Shown one piece after another: positions 8,551 through 17,700 of a stretch of DNA of 64,000 nucleotides. A model generated the notes under the pieces. That model did not search any database. It was given only the letters and a program-made list of their open reading frames with translations, and was not told where the DNA came from. Origin of the DNA: Acidobacteriota bacterium (GTDB lineage: Bacteria > Acidobacteriota > Terriglobia > Terriglobales > Acidobacteriaceae); the NCBI GenBank assembly GCA_018268915.1, contig JAFDVQ010000007.1, positions 124,001 through 188,000 on the forward strand. The letters are read 5' to 3'. How positions within the stretch are numbered: position 1 is the first letter of the stretch; each line of letters starts with the position of its first letter. The translations under genes were made by a program, and so were the position numbers.

Positions 8551-9702
8551 TTAAAACTGCGGACGCGTTTCCAGCTGCGGTTGTGAGGAAGAAGGAGCTG
8601 GAGTACTGGGCTCAATCACTCCGCCACGGGGTGTCAACTCTACAGGCGCTTGCTCTTGACGCCGCTTTTGGCTGTAGACCTCCAGTGCGTCATCCACCTT
8701 GCCATTGCTGCCTCCGGCTACGTTTTCCAGACTCTGCCCCTGGGCTGCGAGCTGTGTCGCCATGCCCACGCTGGCCGCAGCGTTCTCGGCACGTTGAGCC
8801 TTGCTGTAGAAGAACTGTGCTGATTCGAGATCCCCGTCCTGTTCAGCGACGAATCCCCGATTGTTCAGTGTGAACGCGCTATTCGGATCCAGCGAATAGG
8901 CCTTCAGGAAATCCTGTCGGGCAGCATCCCGGTCGTTCTGATTCTGCTCGAAGACTCCCCGGATGGTCAGCATGATGGCTTGCGACTCAGCGGAACCCGT
9001 ATCCCGAATTCGCTTTTGCAGCCTCTTTGCGCTTGCGGCTGCCATGTCGCTGACAGACTTCCCGCGCCACGCGCGATCTGCCGCGACAATCGTCGGCTCG
9101 GTAGAGTGGGTTGAAGCCGCGGTCAGGTAATACCGGAGCGCTCCGTTGAAATCGCCAATCGACTCGCTGGCCACACCCAGATTGTTCAGCGTGAACGTAT
9201 TGTTGGGATCAAGAGGCAGCGTCTTCTTCAGCAGGTCCATCGCCTCGAATCCACGATTCTGCGATAGAAGCCGCATGGCGTTGATGTTTTGCCGGTTCAC
9301 CTTCATCGTGGCGTCTTGCAGGTTGACGACGGCATCGCGCATGGGCTTGCCCTGCAGGTGCTTGGCGCTGCTGAAATCGATGGTCGCGTTGGATCCCTGT
9401 TCCGCTGCGAGCCCGTAGAACTTCTGCGCCTTATCCAGGTCGCCCTCGAGCTCGGAGACATACCCCAGGTTGTTCAGGGTAAACGGATCTGCCGGGTCAT
9501 AGAGATAAGCCTTGTAGAAGAGAGACTCGGCATTTTTGTAGTCCCGCTTCTTGATCGCATCCACACCGCGGCGGTTCAGTTTCTGTACCGGGGTCAGTTC
9601 GCTCCGGCGGGGGATCTTGATCACGTGCGAGTCTGCCGCCCAGCTAATTGAGCCGGCAAGGACGGTAAGTCCCACGATCCGCACTAGATACCTATAACCC
9701 AC
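8551..9702 (-). CDS. Exported TPR-repeat protein
   Basis: The protein has 383 residues from the GTG at 9702, chosen because AGGAG lies eight bases upstream; the frame is open to 9810 without a site. A signal peptide (LVRIVGLTVLAGSISWAADS) is followed by at least three separated TPR blocks sharing DPNNTFTLNNLG / DPNSAFTLNNRG / DPADPFTLNNLG, near residues 65-110, 150-195 and 255-300. The tail is Pro/Gln/Ser-rich. TPR proteins of this kind usually act as periplasmic or outer-membrane scaffolds. It overlaps functionally with the neighbouring envelope genes and is 28 bp upstream of the nucleotidyltransferase-like gene, so the two may be co-transcribed. Confidence 0.85.
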   Translation of the reverse strand: MGYRYLVRIVGLTVLAGSISWAADSHVIKIPRRSELTPVQKLNRRGVDAIKKRDYKNAESLFYKAYLYDPADPFTLNNLGYVSELEGDLDKAQKFYGLAAEQGSNATIDFSSAKHLQGKPMRDAVVNLQDATMKVNRQNINAMRLLSQNRGFEAMDLLKKTLPLDPNNTFTLNNLGVASESIGDFNGALRYYLTAASTHSTEPTIVAADRAWRGKSVSDMAAASAKRLQKRIRDTGSAESQAIMLTIRGVFEQNQNDRDAARQDFLKAYSLDPNSAFTLNNRGFVAEQDGDLESAQFFYSKAQRAENAAASVGMATQLAAQGQSLENVAGGSNGKVDDALEVYSQKRRQEQAPVELTPRGGVIEPSTPAPSSSQPQLETRPQF

Positions 9703-9806
9703 CCGACGTTCTCCTGTCCTTGCCGCTAGAATTGAAGGGGAAGAGGGTAATCCTTCACTTTTAGTTAGATGCCCAATTCCGCGCTGTGTTGCTCTATCGT
9801 TGAGTG

Positions 9807-9818
9807 CCACTTAAGTGG
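9807..9818. promoter_or_regulatory. 12-bp palindrome in divergent promoter region
   Basis: CCACTTAAGTGG lies midway between two divergent genes (starts at 9702 and 9901). It is a plausible operator. A site this short is expected by chance several times in the window, so support is weak. Confidence 0.25.
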
Positions 9819-9900
9819 AATGGCTGCATGGGACCAACGATGGCCTTGTTGACGCCATCTAATCGATTCTGACCGTCTTACTGAATAGGTGTGCAAGACC

Positions 9901-10770
9901 ATGAAACGAATCCCTGAATTCGCGTTGCTGGGAGCTGTATCTTTGTCACTCAGCGGACAAATTATTGCCCAGACAGCGCAGCAGGCCCCCGCCGAGCCTG
10001 AGACCCCACCCACTCATCTGAAACCGGTAACGACGATACCGCAACTCCCCAAAGGGACCAGCACCATCCTTGGAGGTGCTATTCGCGACATCGATCCGGT
10101 GCTTGACCGCTTCAATCTCAATATCGTCGGCGACAAGAAGATGAGGATTCTCTACGACCAGCGCACGCAATTATTTGTCGACGGCAAACGAATCTCGCTC
10201 AACAAGCTTCGTCCTGCGGAACATGCCTCGGTGCAGACCACGCTCGACGGCACCAACGTTTTCGCTATCAGCATTCATATCCTTTCCCAGCTTCAGCAGG
10301 GCGACTACAGCGGACAGGTCCAGAGCTACGACCCAACCACCGGCGATATTCAGATCGTCGGCGAGCGCGGGGGAGACCCGTTGCGGCTCCGTGTCTCCAG
10401 CAGTACCGTCTTCGAGAGAAAGGGGCAGGGAAGCTCCTCCAACACGCCGGCAGGTCCGGGGGACTTGCAACCCGGCTCGCTTGTATCCCTTCAGTTTGAC
10501 CCCGACGGAAAGGGCAAAGCCATTGCAACAAAGATCACCGTGCTGGCGACTCCGGGCTCGACCTTCGTCTTTACCGGCAATCTGGTTTCAATCGACAACA
10601 GTACCGGCACCATGATGGTTCTGGATCCGAGAAACGATGAGACGTACCAGGTGGGCTTTAACCCAGGCACGCTCCCATCTCTGCAGAACATCCATCCCGG
10701 CGAGCATGTCCGCATCAGTGCCGCCTACGACGGCAAGCGCTATGTCGCCGAAAGTGTGACCTCGGAGTAG
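9901..10770 (+). CDS. Exported DUF5666-like repeat protein
   Basis: The protein has 289 residues from the ATG at 9901; an in-frame GTG at 9889 is less likely. A signal peptide covers residues 1-23 (ending IIAQ). After a Pro-rich spacer there are about three similar beta-barrel segments: GGAIRDIDPVLDRFNLNIV, YSGQVQSYDPTTGDIQIVG and FTGNLVSIDNSTGTMMVLD, each followed by a short turn and a closing strand. This is the pattern of DUF5666-type OB-like repeats in secreted proteins. The molecular function is unknown. It is convergent with the phosphoesterase lipoprotein gene that ends at 10842. Confidence 0.7.
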   Translation: MKRIPEFALLGAVSLSLSGQIIAQTAQQAPAEPETPPTHLKPVTTIPQLPKGTSTILGGAIRDIDPVLDRFNLNIVGDKKMRILYDQRTQLFVDGKRISLNKLRPAEHASVQTTLDGTNVFAISIHILSQLQQGDYSGQVQSYDPTTGDIQIVGERGGDPLRLRVSSSTVFERKGQGSSSNTPAGPGDLQPGSLVSLQFDPDGKGKAIATKITVLATPGSTFVFTGNLVSIDNSTGTMMVLDPRNDETYQVGFNPGTLPSLQNIHPGEHVRISAAYDGKRYVAESVTSE

Positions 10771-10841
10771 GCCGTTTTTAGGCCCCTCCGAAGCCGTACT
10801 CTCATCCAGCACCCAGTTTTCCTTCCAACTCCGCCTATCTT

Positions 10842-13058
10842 TTACTGCGCGGGAGTTGTCGGAGCCGCCGTGTTCGCCCTTGGTGCAAAGCTGGTCGGCG
10901 TGCACGGATTCGTCGGAAACGACCCGGATGTGACCGGTGTCGGCGGGCTTGGCGGTGTCAGCCATGGCGACTTGCTGAAGTCGAAGAACTCCAGCAGGTT
11001 CGGCTGTGCCGCATCGCGCGCAGTCAGATGAGCTCCGTTTCCGATAAACCGATCCTCGACAAACTTGATCACCGCCGTGTGATCCATGGGTGTGTGCGAG
11101 ACGTAGTGTTTCCGGGTGAACGGCGACACGATGAAATTCGGCAGCCGGAATCCCAGTTGCGACGCAAAACCTTGCACAGCGGCGGCGTCTCCGGGATTCG
11201 CACCCGGATCGCTAGCTCCGAGGTCACAATGCGTCGTTGGTGTTCCGCCCGGAGCAACGCACGGGAAGTACGGATCCGGGTTCACTGAAATCTGCGCAAT
11301 GTCCGCCACCGAGCCCAGCGTCGTATCGGTGAAGTCGTTGGAGTGGCCTGGCACCGGCGGCACGTGGTCGTAAGGGCCGCCCCCCTCGTCGTAGCTGAAG
11401 AAGAACACCGAGCTGCTCCATGACGGGCTGGTCATCAGCGAATTGATCACGTTAGCGACCTGCGTCTGTCCCGACAGAATCGATTGCCCCGACCCGGGGT
11501 GCTCATCGTTGTTGCCATATCCGGCCTCGATGAACGCGAAACTCGGCAGGGTGTTGTTGGTCAGATCTGTGAAGTAGTTAGACAGCGGCGCGATGTGAGT
11601 CGGGTCGATGCAGAACGTATTTCCAGAATCCCCCACGACACTGGAGGGCTGAGTTGGAGCCGTGCAGGCCGCACCCGTCGGGTTCGCATACAGCCACCGA
11701 GCCGAGTACGCGAAGTTGGAAAAGTCCGTGGCTGGATAGGCTGATCCGCCGCCGGTGCATTCATCGTGGCCAACCAGGCAGAGCCCCTGGGTTGACGTGT
11801 AGTAGATCTTCCACGAAACCTTTGCGGTCTCAAGCTCCTCGAAGATGTTCGGAAGGAACAGCTGTGGAAGGTGGTCCTCGCCTGGATCCTTCACCAGACC
11901 CTGTGTCGTTCCGCCGCTGAACGTGGCAATACGATTGTCGACGCTCTTGCTGGCTATCGGCGAGAACCAGCGATCAGACAGCGCGAACTGCGATGCCATG
12001 TAGTAGTAGTAGTTCAGAAAGTTCTCGTCGTAGTAACCCATGGCGCGTTGTCCGGCAGTGTCCGTGAAATTGCCGGAACAGATCGCAGGGTTCGCGACGC
12101 AGCTTTTTGCGTAGCCTTCCGCGGTGTGGACAAATCCGTCCATGGAGATTTTGCGTCCGGTCGAGAAATCAAATCGATTCACATCGCCGAAACTTGCAAG
12201 CCAGTCTGAGCTCTCGTCATCGATGCAAGTGCTGGTGAATTTGAACAGCTGGAACGGCGTTCCCTCATCGTTTACGTTCACAATTCCGCCAAGCTTGTCG
12301 TCGATGCCGTCGACTTCGTAATCGACCCCGTCATCGCCGATGTTCATCGAGTTCTTCTGTCGATACGGATTCAGCATGCCAAAGTAGTTGTCGAACGAGT
12401 GATTCTCCTGCAGCATAAAGATCACGTGCTTGATGGACTGCAAGGTTGCGGCCGGCTGGACTACCACCTCTACTGTGGCTGTTGCAGTACCGCCGGGGCC
12501 TGTTGCAGTTGCCGTATAGGTGGTTGATGTGGTCGGATTGACCCCCTGACTTCCTCCATTCGCCTGCAGCTGATAGGTGTTGCCGTCCGTTCCGGTCACC
12601 GTTACCTGCGTAGCTGCAGTGGCCGTCACAAACAGTCTCGTATTCGCGCCGCTTGTGATGGATGCAGGATTGGCAGTGATGGTAACGGTCGGTTGCGTAG
12701 CTGATACCGTCACCGTTGCGGTGGCAGTCACGGACCCTTTTGCATTGGTAGCCACGGCGGTGTACGTAGTCGTCGTCGCCGGCTTCACGGCCTGGATGCC
12801 GCCCGCTACGCCCAGGTTGTAGCTGGTACCGTCGCTCCCGGTGATGGCCAGCGTCACTGCATTGGTCGCTGCGATGGTAAGGACCGAAGTCTGGTTCGCC
12901 GCCACGGTGGTCGGGCTGGCAGTGATCGTCACGGTAGGAACCTTCAGGGTGCCGCTTCCCGTAAACACTGCACATCCGGAGATCAGCGTCAAAAATCCAA
13001 TCGAAGCACAACAGAGAAGGACCCGATAGGTCCTGCAAAATAAAGGCGCTGTCGCCAA
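10842..13058 (-). CDS. Phosphoesterase-family lipoprotein (phospholipase C / acid phosphatase type)
   Basis: The protein has 738 residues from a TTG start at 13058 with AAGGAGAG just upstream; an in-frame GTG at 13130 has no ribosome site. The N-terminus carries a lipoprotein signal (FLTLISGC), so it is probably anchored in the envelope. Two tandem Ig-like repeats follow (PTVTITASPTTVA and PTVTITANPASIT, about 80 residues each). The catalytic part starts at IKHVIFMLQENHSFDNYFG, the first conserved block of the PF04185 phosphoesterase family (phospholipase C, AcpA), and includes FFFSYDEGGGPYDHVPP and the SPFTRKHYVSHTPMDHTA block. Expected substrates are phosphomonoesters or phospholipids; specificity cannot be read from the sequence. 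It lies 312 bp downstream of the GT4 gene. Confidence 0.88.
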   Translation of the reverse strand: MATAPLFCRTYRVLLCCASIGFLTLISGCAVFTGSGTLKVPTVTITASPTTVAANQTSVLTIAATNAVTLAITGSDGTSYNLGVAGGIQAVKPATTTTYTAVATNAKGSVTATATVTVSATQPTVTITANPASITSGANTRLFVTATAATQVTVTGTDGNTYQLQANGGSQGVNPTTSTTYTATATGPGGTATATVEVVVQPAATLQSIKHVIFMLQENHSFDNYFGMLNPYRQKNSMNIGDDGVDYEVDGIDDKLGGIVNVNDEGTPFQLFKFTSTCIDDESSDWLASFGDVNRFDFSTGRKISMDGFVHTAEGYAKSCVANPAICSGNFTDTAGQRAMGYYDENFLNYYYYMASQFALSDRWFSPIASKSVDNRIATFSGGTTQGLVKDPGEDHLPQLFLPNIFEELETAKVSWKIYYTSTQGLCLVGHDECTGGGSAYPATDFSNFAYSARWLYANPTGAACTAPTQPSSVVGDSGNTFCIDPTHIAPLSNYFTDLTNNTLPSFAFIEAGYGNNDEHPGSGQSILSGQTQVANVINSLMTSPSWSSSVFFFSYDEGGGPYDHVPPVPGHSNDFTDTTLGSVADIAQISVNPDPYFPCVAPGGTPTTHCDLGASDPGANPGDAAAVQGFASQLGFRLPNFIVSPFTRKHYVSHTPMDHTAVIKFVEDRFIGNGAHLTARDAAQPNLLEFFDFSKSPWLTPPSPPTPVTSGSFPTNPCTPTSFAPRANTAAPTTPAQ

Positions 13059-13370
13059 GGTTCTCTCCTTAACTTTCAACTTCAAGTTGGACTCGCTTCG
13101 TGAGCCATCGGGAATCGAAGCAATATGCACTTTCTGAGCAGCCCTTTAGCGCGTCAAAAAGCCGCACGGGAACGCGGCCCCTCGTCAAGAACCTCGCTCC
13201 ATCGCCCGCAGAAAACAGACTTACACTTCCGCAGCTCCGCTTCAACTCAACACTCAACTTGCAGGGGATGGATAAATACAACATACCGCTGTCTCCCGGT
13301 CAGACACCGATGTTGAGTGGCCTGAATTCAAGCTCGCCTTCATGCCCCGGCAAGTCCATCTTTGAACTCC
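13059..13370. other. Intergenic leader of the phosphoesterase gene
   Basis: About 310 bases between the GT4 stop and the phosphoesterase start on the minus strand. Plus-strand frames across it have no ribosome site and I consider them spurious. I see no clear terminator or repeat. Confidence 0.55.
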
Positions 13371-14729
13371 TCAATGGTCGTTTTCCGGAGCCGGCTTTGC
13401 GTTCTCATCCACGATTAGCACTGGGGACCCGCTTTCGCCCTCTTCGGGGAAAGTCTCCTGCAGACCCCAGTGGGGTGAGTTGCCTTTCGACCACGGTGCG
13501 TGCGAGGAAGAGAGGCCTCGTCCCATCTTCTTTTTTGCCTGCTGAAGCTTGAACCAGCGCAGATAATTCGCGATCACGTTGCTCATTGTCATCTGCACGC
13601 CGGCCGCAAAGTTCTGTTCGGCCATGCTCCTCTGCAGTTCCAGCGACTTCAGGATGCGAATGAGCTGCTGAGCAAGATCTTCATGGTCTCCGACCCGGTA
13701 GAAGCGAACCGCCATGTCCTCGTCTGTCACCATGCCGCGAAAATCGGCGAGGTCGGCGCAGACAATCGGCACTCCAAATTCGCAAGCCTGATGCGCCGGC
13801 CCGCTGGAACCAGTCGCGGAGTCGTAGGGCAGCACAAGGATTGAGGTCGACTGGAAAAGATCGGGAATATCCTCCTCGGCAACATATCCCTTGAACTCGA
13901 TGGGAAGCTCAGGTGGTTGCGCATCGCGAATCGATTCCCAGTATCCAGCTCGCGTATGGTGGTTTGCGCCGGCAACGACCAGCTTTGCCTCGGGAACCTC
14001 TTTCAGGACGAGCGGGAATGCCGCCATCAACGTCTCAAGCCGCTTGTAGGTTCCCCAATGGCCGATCGCAAGAATGCGCTGGTGGGGATTTCCACGCTTG
14101 CTGAAGTCGGGTGGCTCCGGTTCGGATGAGAACGTGCCATGAGTCCCCAGCAAAACGTTCTGCGCGGAGTACTTATTTACGAGGGTGCGGCGATAGCCAG
14201 GCAAAAGCACTGACACTGAGTTCGCCCGAAGAAGCGCTCGCGTGGCGAAATCGGAGCCGAGCTGGTAAAGCCTCTCTCGCTTCACTCCGGCCGCTGCAAA
14301 GTCAACGTGCTCGATGATGTGGTGAAGCGTGATGTGCGTGTAGAACCCTGCCGCGCGCACCATGGCAGGAATCGAAAGTCCGGCAAAGGCTGCAACAGGG
14401 TTCTCTGGTGTTGCGAAAGAGGAGAACACGAGGTTGAACCACACGATGTCTGGCTGCAGGCGGCGGATCGTGTTCAGAAGTCGGATCGGATTCGAAAGGG
14501 ATGCGAACTTCCAGCAGCGGATGACGTTGAAGCCTGGCAATTCTGGCTGAGCCTCTACATCGATCGGCTTGCCATTCTCGTCGGTAGCGAAGTCGTAGTT
14601 CGTCAGCTCATCGGCGAGGATCGTGAGTTCGACATCGGGACGGTTCTTGAGCTCGCGCGCGATGTGAAACGCGTACTCATTGAGCTGTCGACCGCTCGGG
14701 GGAAACGTTGCTACCAGACAGATTTTCAT
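13371..14729 (-). CDS. GT4-family glycosyltransferase
   Basis: The protein has 452 residues and is soluble. The GT-B fold is shown by the start MKICLVATFPPSGRQLNEYAFHIARELK (glycine-containing donor loop region), the mid-protein ILAIGHWGTYKRLETLMAAFP that opens the C-terminal Rossmann domain, the VVAGANHH strand and a donor-binding end PYDSATGSSGPAHQACEFGVPIVCAD, with the second Glu of the EX7E motif replaced by an Asp/Glu-rich variant. It would transfer a sugar from a nucleotide donor during surface-polysaccharide assembly. Residues 395-452 are a charged disordered tail not needed for the fold. The start is 15 bp downstream of the giant TPR gene's stop, so the pair forms an operon. Confidence 0.85.
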   Translation of the reverse strand: MKICLVATFPPSGRQLNEYAFHIARELKNRPDVELTILADELTNYDFATDENGKPIDVEAQPELPGFNVIRCWKFASLSNPIRLLNTIRRLQPDIVWFNLVFSSFATPENPVAAFAGLSIPAMVRAAGFYTHITLHHIIEHVDFAAAGVKRERLYQLGSDFATRALLRANSVSVLLPGYRRTLVNKYSAQNVLLGTHGTFSSEPEPPDFSKRGNPHQRILAIGHWGTYKRLETLMAAFPLVLKEVPEAKLVVAGANHHTRAGYWESIRDAQPPELPIEFKGYVAEEDIPDLFQSTSILVLPYDSATGSSGPAHQACEFGVPIVCADLADFRGMVTDEDMAVRFYRVGDHEDLAQQLIRILKSLELQRSMAEQNFAAGVQMTMSNVIANYLRWFKLQQAKKKMGRGLSSSHAPWSKGNSPHWGLQETFPEEGESGSPVLIVDENAKPAPENDH

Positions 14730-14743
14730 CTTAGCTATTGCCT

Positions 14744-17700
14744 CTAAAAAATACTCACTTGAATGTACGGCCTGATCTGTTGGCTATGTCCGCCCGGGAA
14801 ATTGAAGAATGTTTCCGTCTGCACCCCGCCCGAGATTCGGATCGGATATTGCAGTACTACTTCACCGGATTCGTCGCGGAACTTTCGCTTGAAAGGCCGC
14901 GCGTACGAAACCGAGAAACCGTTCTGGCTCGCGTCATAGACGTGGAAGCTACGCGTGCTCGAGAAAGCTGAACGAGCCTGAATCTCCCAGTTGCGTCTGG
15001 GCTTGAAATCAACCGATGCCGCGGGACGAAGATCCTGGGCGATGCCCGATCTTCCGTGCACCACGCGCCATGCTCTGAGATCCTCGACCATGCCTCTCAC
15101 GCTCAGCCGTTCTGAGAAACGATGCTCCAGACCGATATAGGAGGAGGTAAGGTAGTCTTCGATCTCCGCAGGATGGAAGACCTGGTCGCCTCCACCCCAT
15201 CCAGTCACCAGAGCCGTCTTTCCCCACGGTGCTCCCACCCGGAAATTCAGGGCAGCAGCGAGGACACGCGAATGTTCATCCGTGTTGGTGAAGGGCCCGC
15301 TCTCACGAATCAGATAGCCGCTGGCAGAGAGGGCATTGAAGAACGAACTCGTTTGCATGTAGATGAACGTGCGGAATAGGTTCTGGTTGATCTCGCGGGG
15401 AGACAACGAATCGCGCCGGATGGTCGTCTGAACGCCGCCGCTGAAAGTGATGATGTTCCGGCCCAGATTCACACTCGGGTTCAGAGCGAAATTCAGCGTC
15501 CAGTCCGTGGTGTTGCGGTTTGCGATCGAGTTGGTCGCGGGCACTGAGATCTGGCCTCTGCTATTTCGAATCTGGAAGAATCCGCCCGGCTCCGGCAGCT
15601 TGCCCAGGTGCAGGTGGAATGCATTGGTTGACTGCATTTGAAGTTGCGAGCGCGGCGGGGGAAGCAGCGAGGGATCTGTGCTTGGAACCACGAAACTGGC
15701 ATCCAGCTTGGAGTCCAGAACGTAAGTCGTCGTGTCCTCGAAGATCGGCGCCACCGTGAAGTCGGAAAGAACGCTGACCTGCGGCGTGACCCTCAAGCCC
15801 TCGTTAGCTCCGGCCTGAAGCAGGCTGGTCGAGGCCGACTCATCTTCGCCTCCGATGTTGGAGGCTTGGGCAAACGAAGAGAGCGCCTCAACATTCCGAT
15901 GCTCCTGGCGATAGAGATTCGCCTGAGCAAGGAGATACTGATAATCCGGAGCGCTGTCGGCGTCGGTCTTGATAGCAGCGAGTTCGGCGTTGGCCTTCGT
16001 TGTTTCCCCAAGTGCGAGATATGTGTTCGCCAGGCCGATTCGAACTGACGTTTCGGGAGCGCCGGCGATTTTGGCGTGCCCGATATATGTTTCCGACAGC
16101 TGGTAGTCGTGCAGAGACCGAAAGATGTCCGCTGCTTGGATGTACTGCTGACCCGTTGGGGGCAGGGAATCGCCCGCGGCTGCTTCCATCATTGCCAACG
16201 CAATTTCGCGCTGGGCATCGTCGTTGCGGTCTTGCTGAGCCATGGTTTGCGCAATCGCCAGCCGTACACTCACGCGATTCGCTTGTGGCATCTCCAGCGC
16301 CTTGCGGTAGCGGTCCATTGCCGCGTTCTGGTCGCCCAGTTCCGCCAGCGCCTGCCCGGTCGAAACAAATGTGTCGCTCTGGATCGACTCCGCATACGGG
16401 TTGCTCGGAGGCGGAGCAGCCAGTGCCACTTTCTCCGCAATCTCTACGTAGTGGAACGTCTGCTCCCGTTCACCCAGGAACGCATACGAGCGAGCAAGCA
16501 TCGCCGGGATAGCCGGATTGTCGGGGCCGTATTTCTCCGCCACCTGCAGTTCATCGATCGCGTCGTGATAGCGGCGAGCGCCAAACAGGGTTCCCGCGAG
16601 CCCGAGATGGAGCGCTGGATCATCGGGTGTGAACTTCAAAGCTGCCTTGTACTCGGTAGCTGCCTTGGTCAGCATCCCTTCGCGGCCGTAAGCCGTAGCC
16701 CGAATTACGTGCACATTCTTCGAGTCGCCCATCAGCTTTTCGGCAATGTCGGCGTGGCGAATTGCCGCCTGCGATCTGTGCAGATTCAAGTCGGCATAAG
16801 CCATGCCCAGGTTTGCTTCGCCGTTCTTGGGATCTCGCTTCAACGCTGCATCAAAGTCAGCCGAAGCGCCTTCGGGATTGTGCAGGTCGTTGCGCATGTA
16901 ACCGCGGTTCACATATGCGGTCACCATGTCAGGATCGCGCTTCAGGGTCTCGGTGAAGTCCTGCTCCGCCTCTTCCGATTTGTTCTGGTGTTTATGAACG
17001 TACCCCTGTAGCAGCGGAATATCCGGCTCCTTGGGCAGCACGTCCATGTACTGCTGTGTCAGAGCGAACAGCTCATCGTACCGCTCCATATGAAGCATGT
17101 CGTAGCCGAGGTAGACGACGACGTCTCGATCCTTCGGCAGGACTTTGATGGCCTGCTGCCCGATCTTGGCAGATTGTTCGTAGTCGCCCTTAAAACTGAG
17201 ATACCGTTCTTCCTCACGCAGGAACTGCGGCTCGGCGGCCATCTCCGGAGTCGAACGTGCCAGCCACTTGCCGGCGAGGTCCAGATCATGAGCCTCGATT
17301 GCAGCGTTCATCGCTCCTGCAACCACCATCGCGTTCTTCGGAGCAAGCTCGAACGCCTTCGCGTATGCGGTTTCCGCCTTGCTGTAATGCTTGCGAGCCG
17401 TATACAGATCGCCGAGAGCGGCGTATCCCACCGAGAGATTCGGTTCAACCTGCGTCAGCCGCTGAAAGTACTTTTCCGCATCGTCGTCCCGGCCCGCCGC
17501 TCGCGATGCGTACCCGAGAGATATAAGGGCAAAGCGGTTCTTCGCGTCGATGGCAAGAATCTTCTTATACGTCGTGATGGCTTCTTCGGTGCGCCCCAGC
17601 TTCATCAGCACGTCGCCGTTCAGCTGCAGTCCGCCAGGATTTCGGCTATCGATCGCGAGCGCATTCCTCACATCGGCGAGGGCTCCGTTCGGATCGCCCG

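Noticed and set aside
9807-9818. 12-bp palindrome CCACTTAAGTGG as a defined operator
   Set aside because: Kept only as a weak feature; palindromes of this length occur by chance several times per window.
12331-13038. 235-codon minus-strand frame
   Set aside because: Out-of-frame reading of the Ig-repeat region of the phosphoesterase gene.
16076-17011. 311-codon plus-strand frame
   Set aside because: Antisense to the TPR repeats of the giant protein; the repeats generate long mirror frames.
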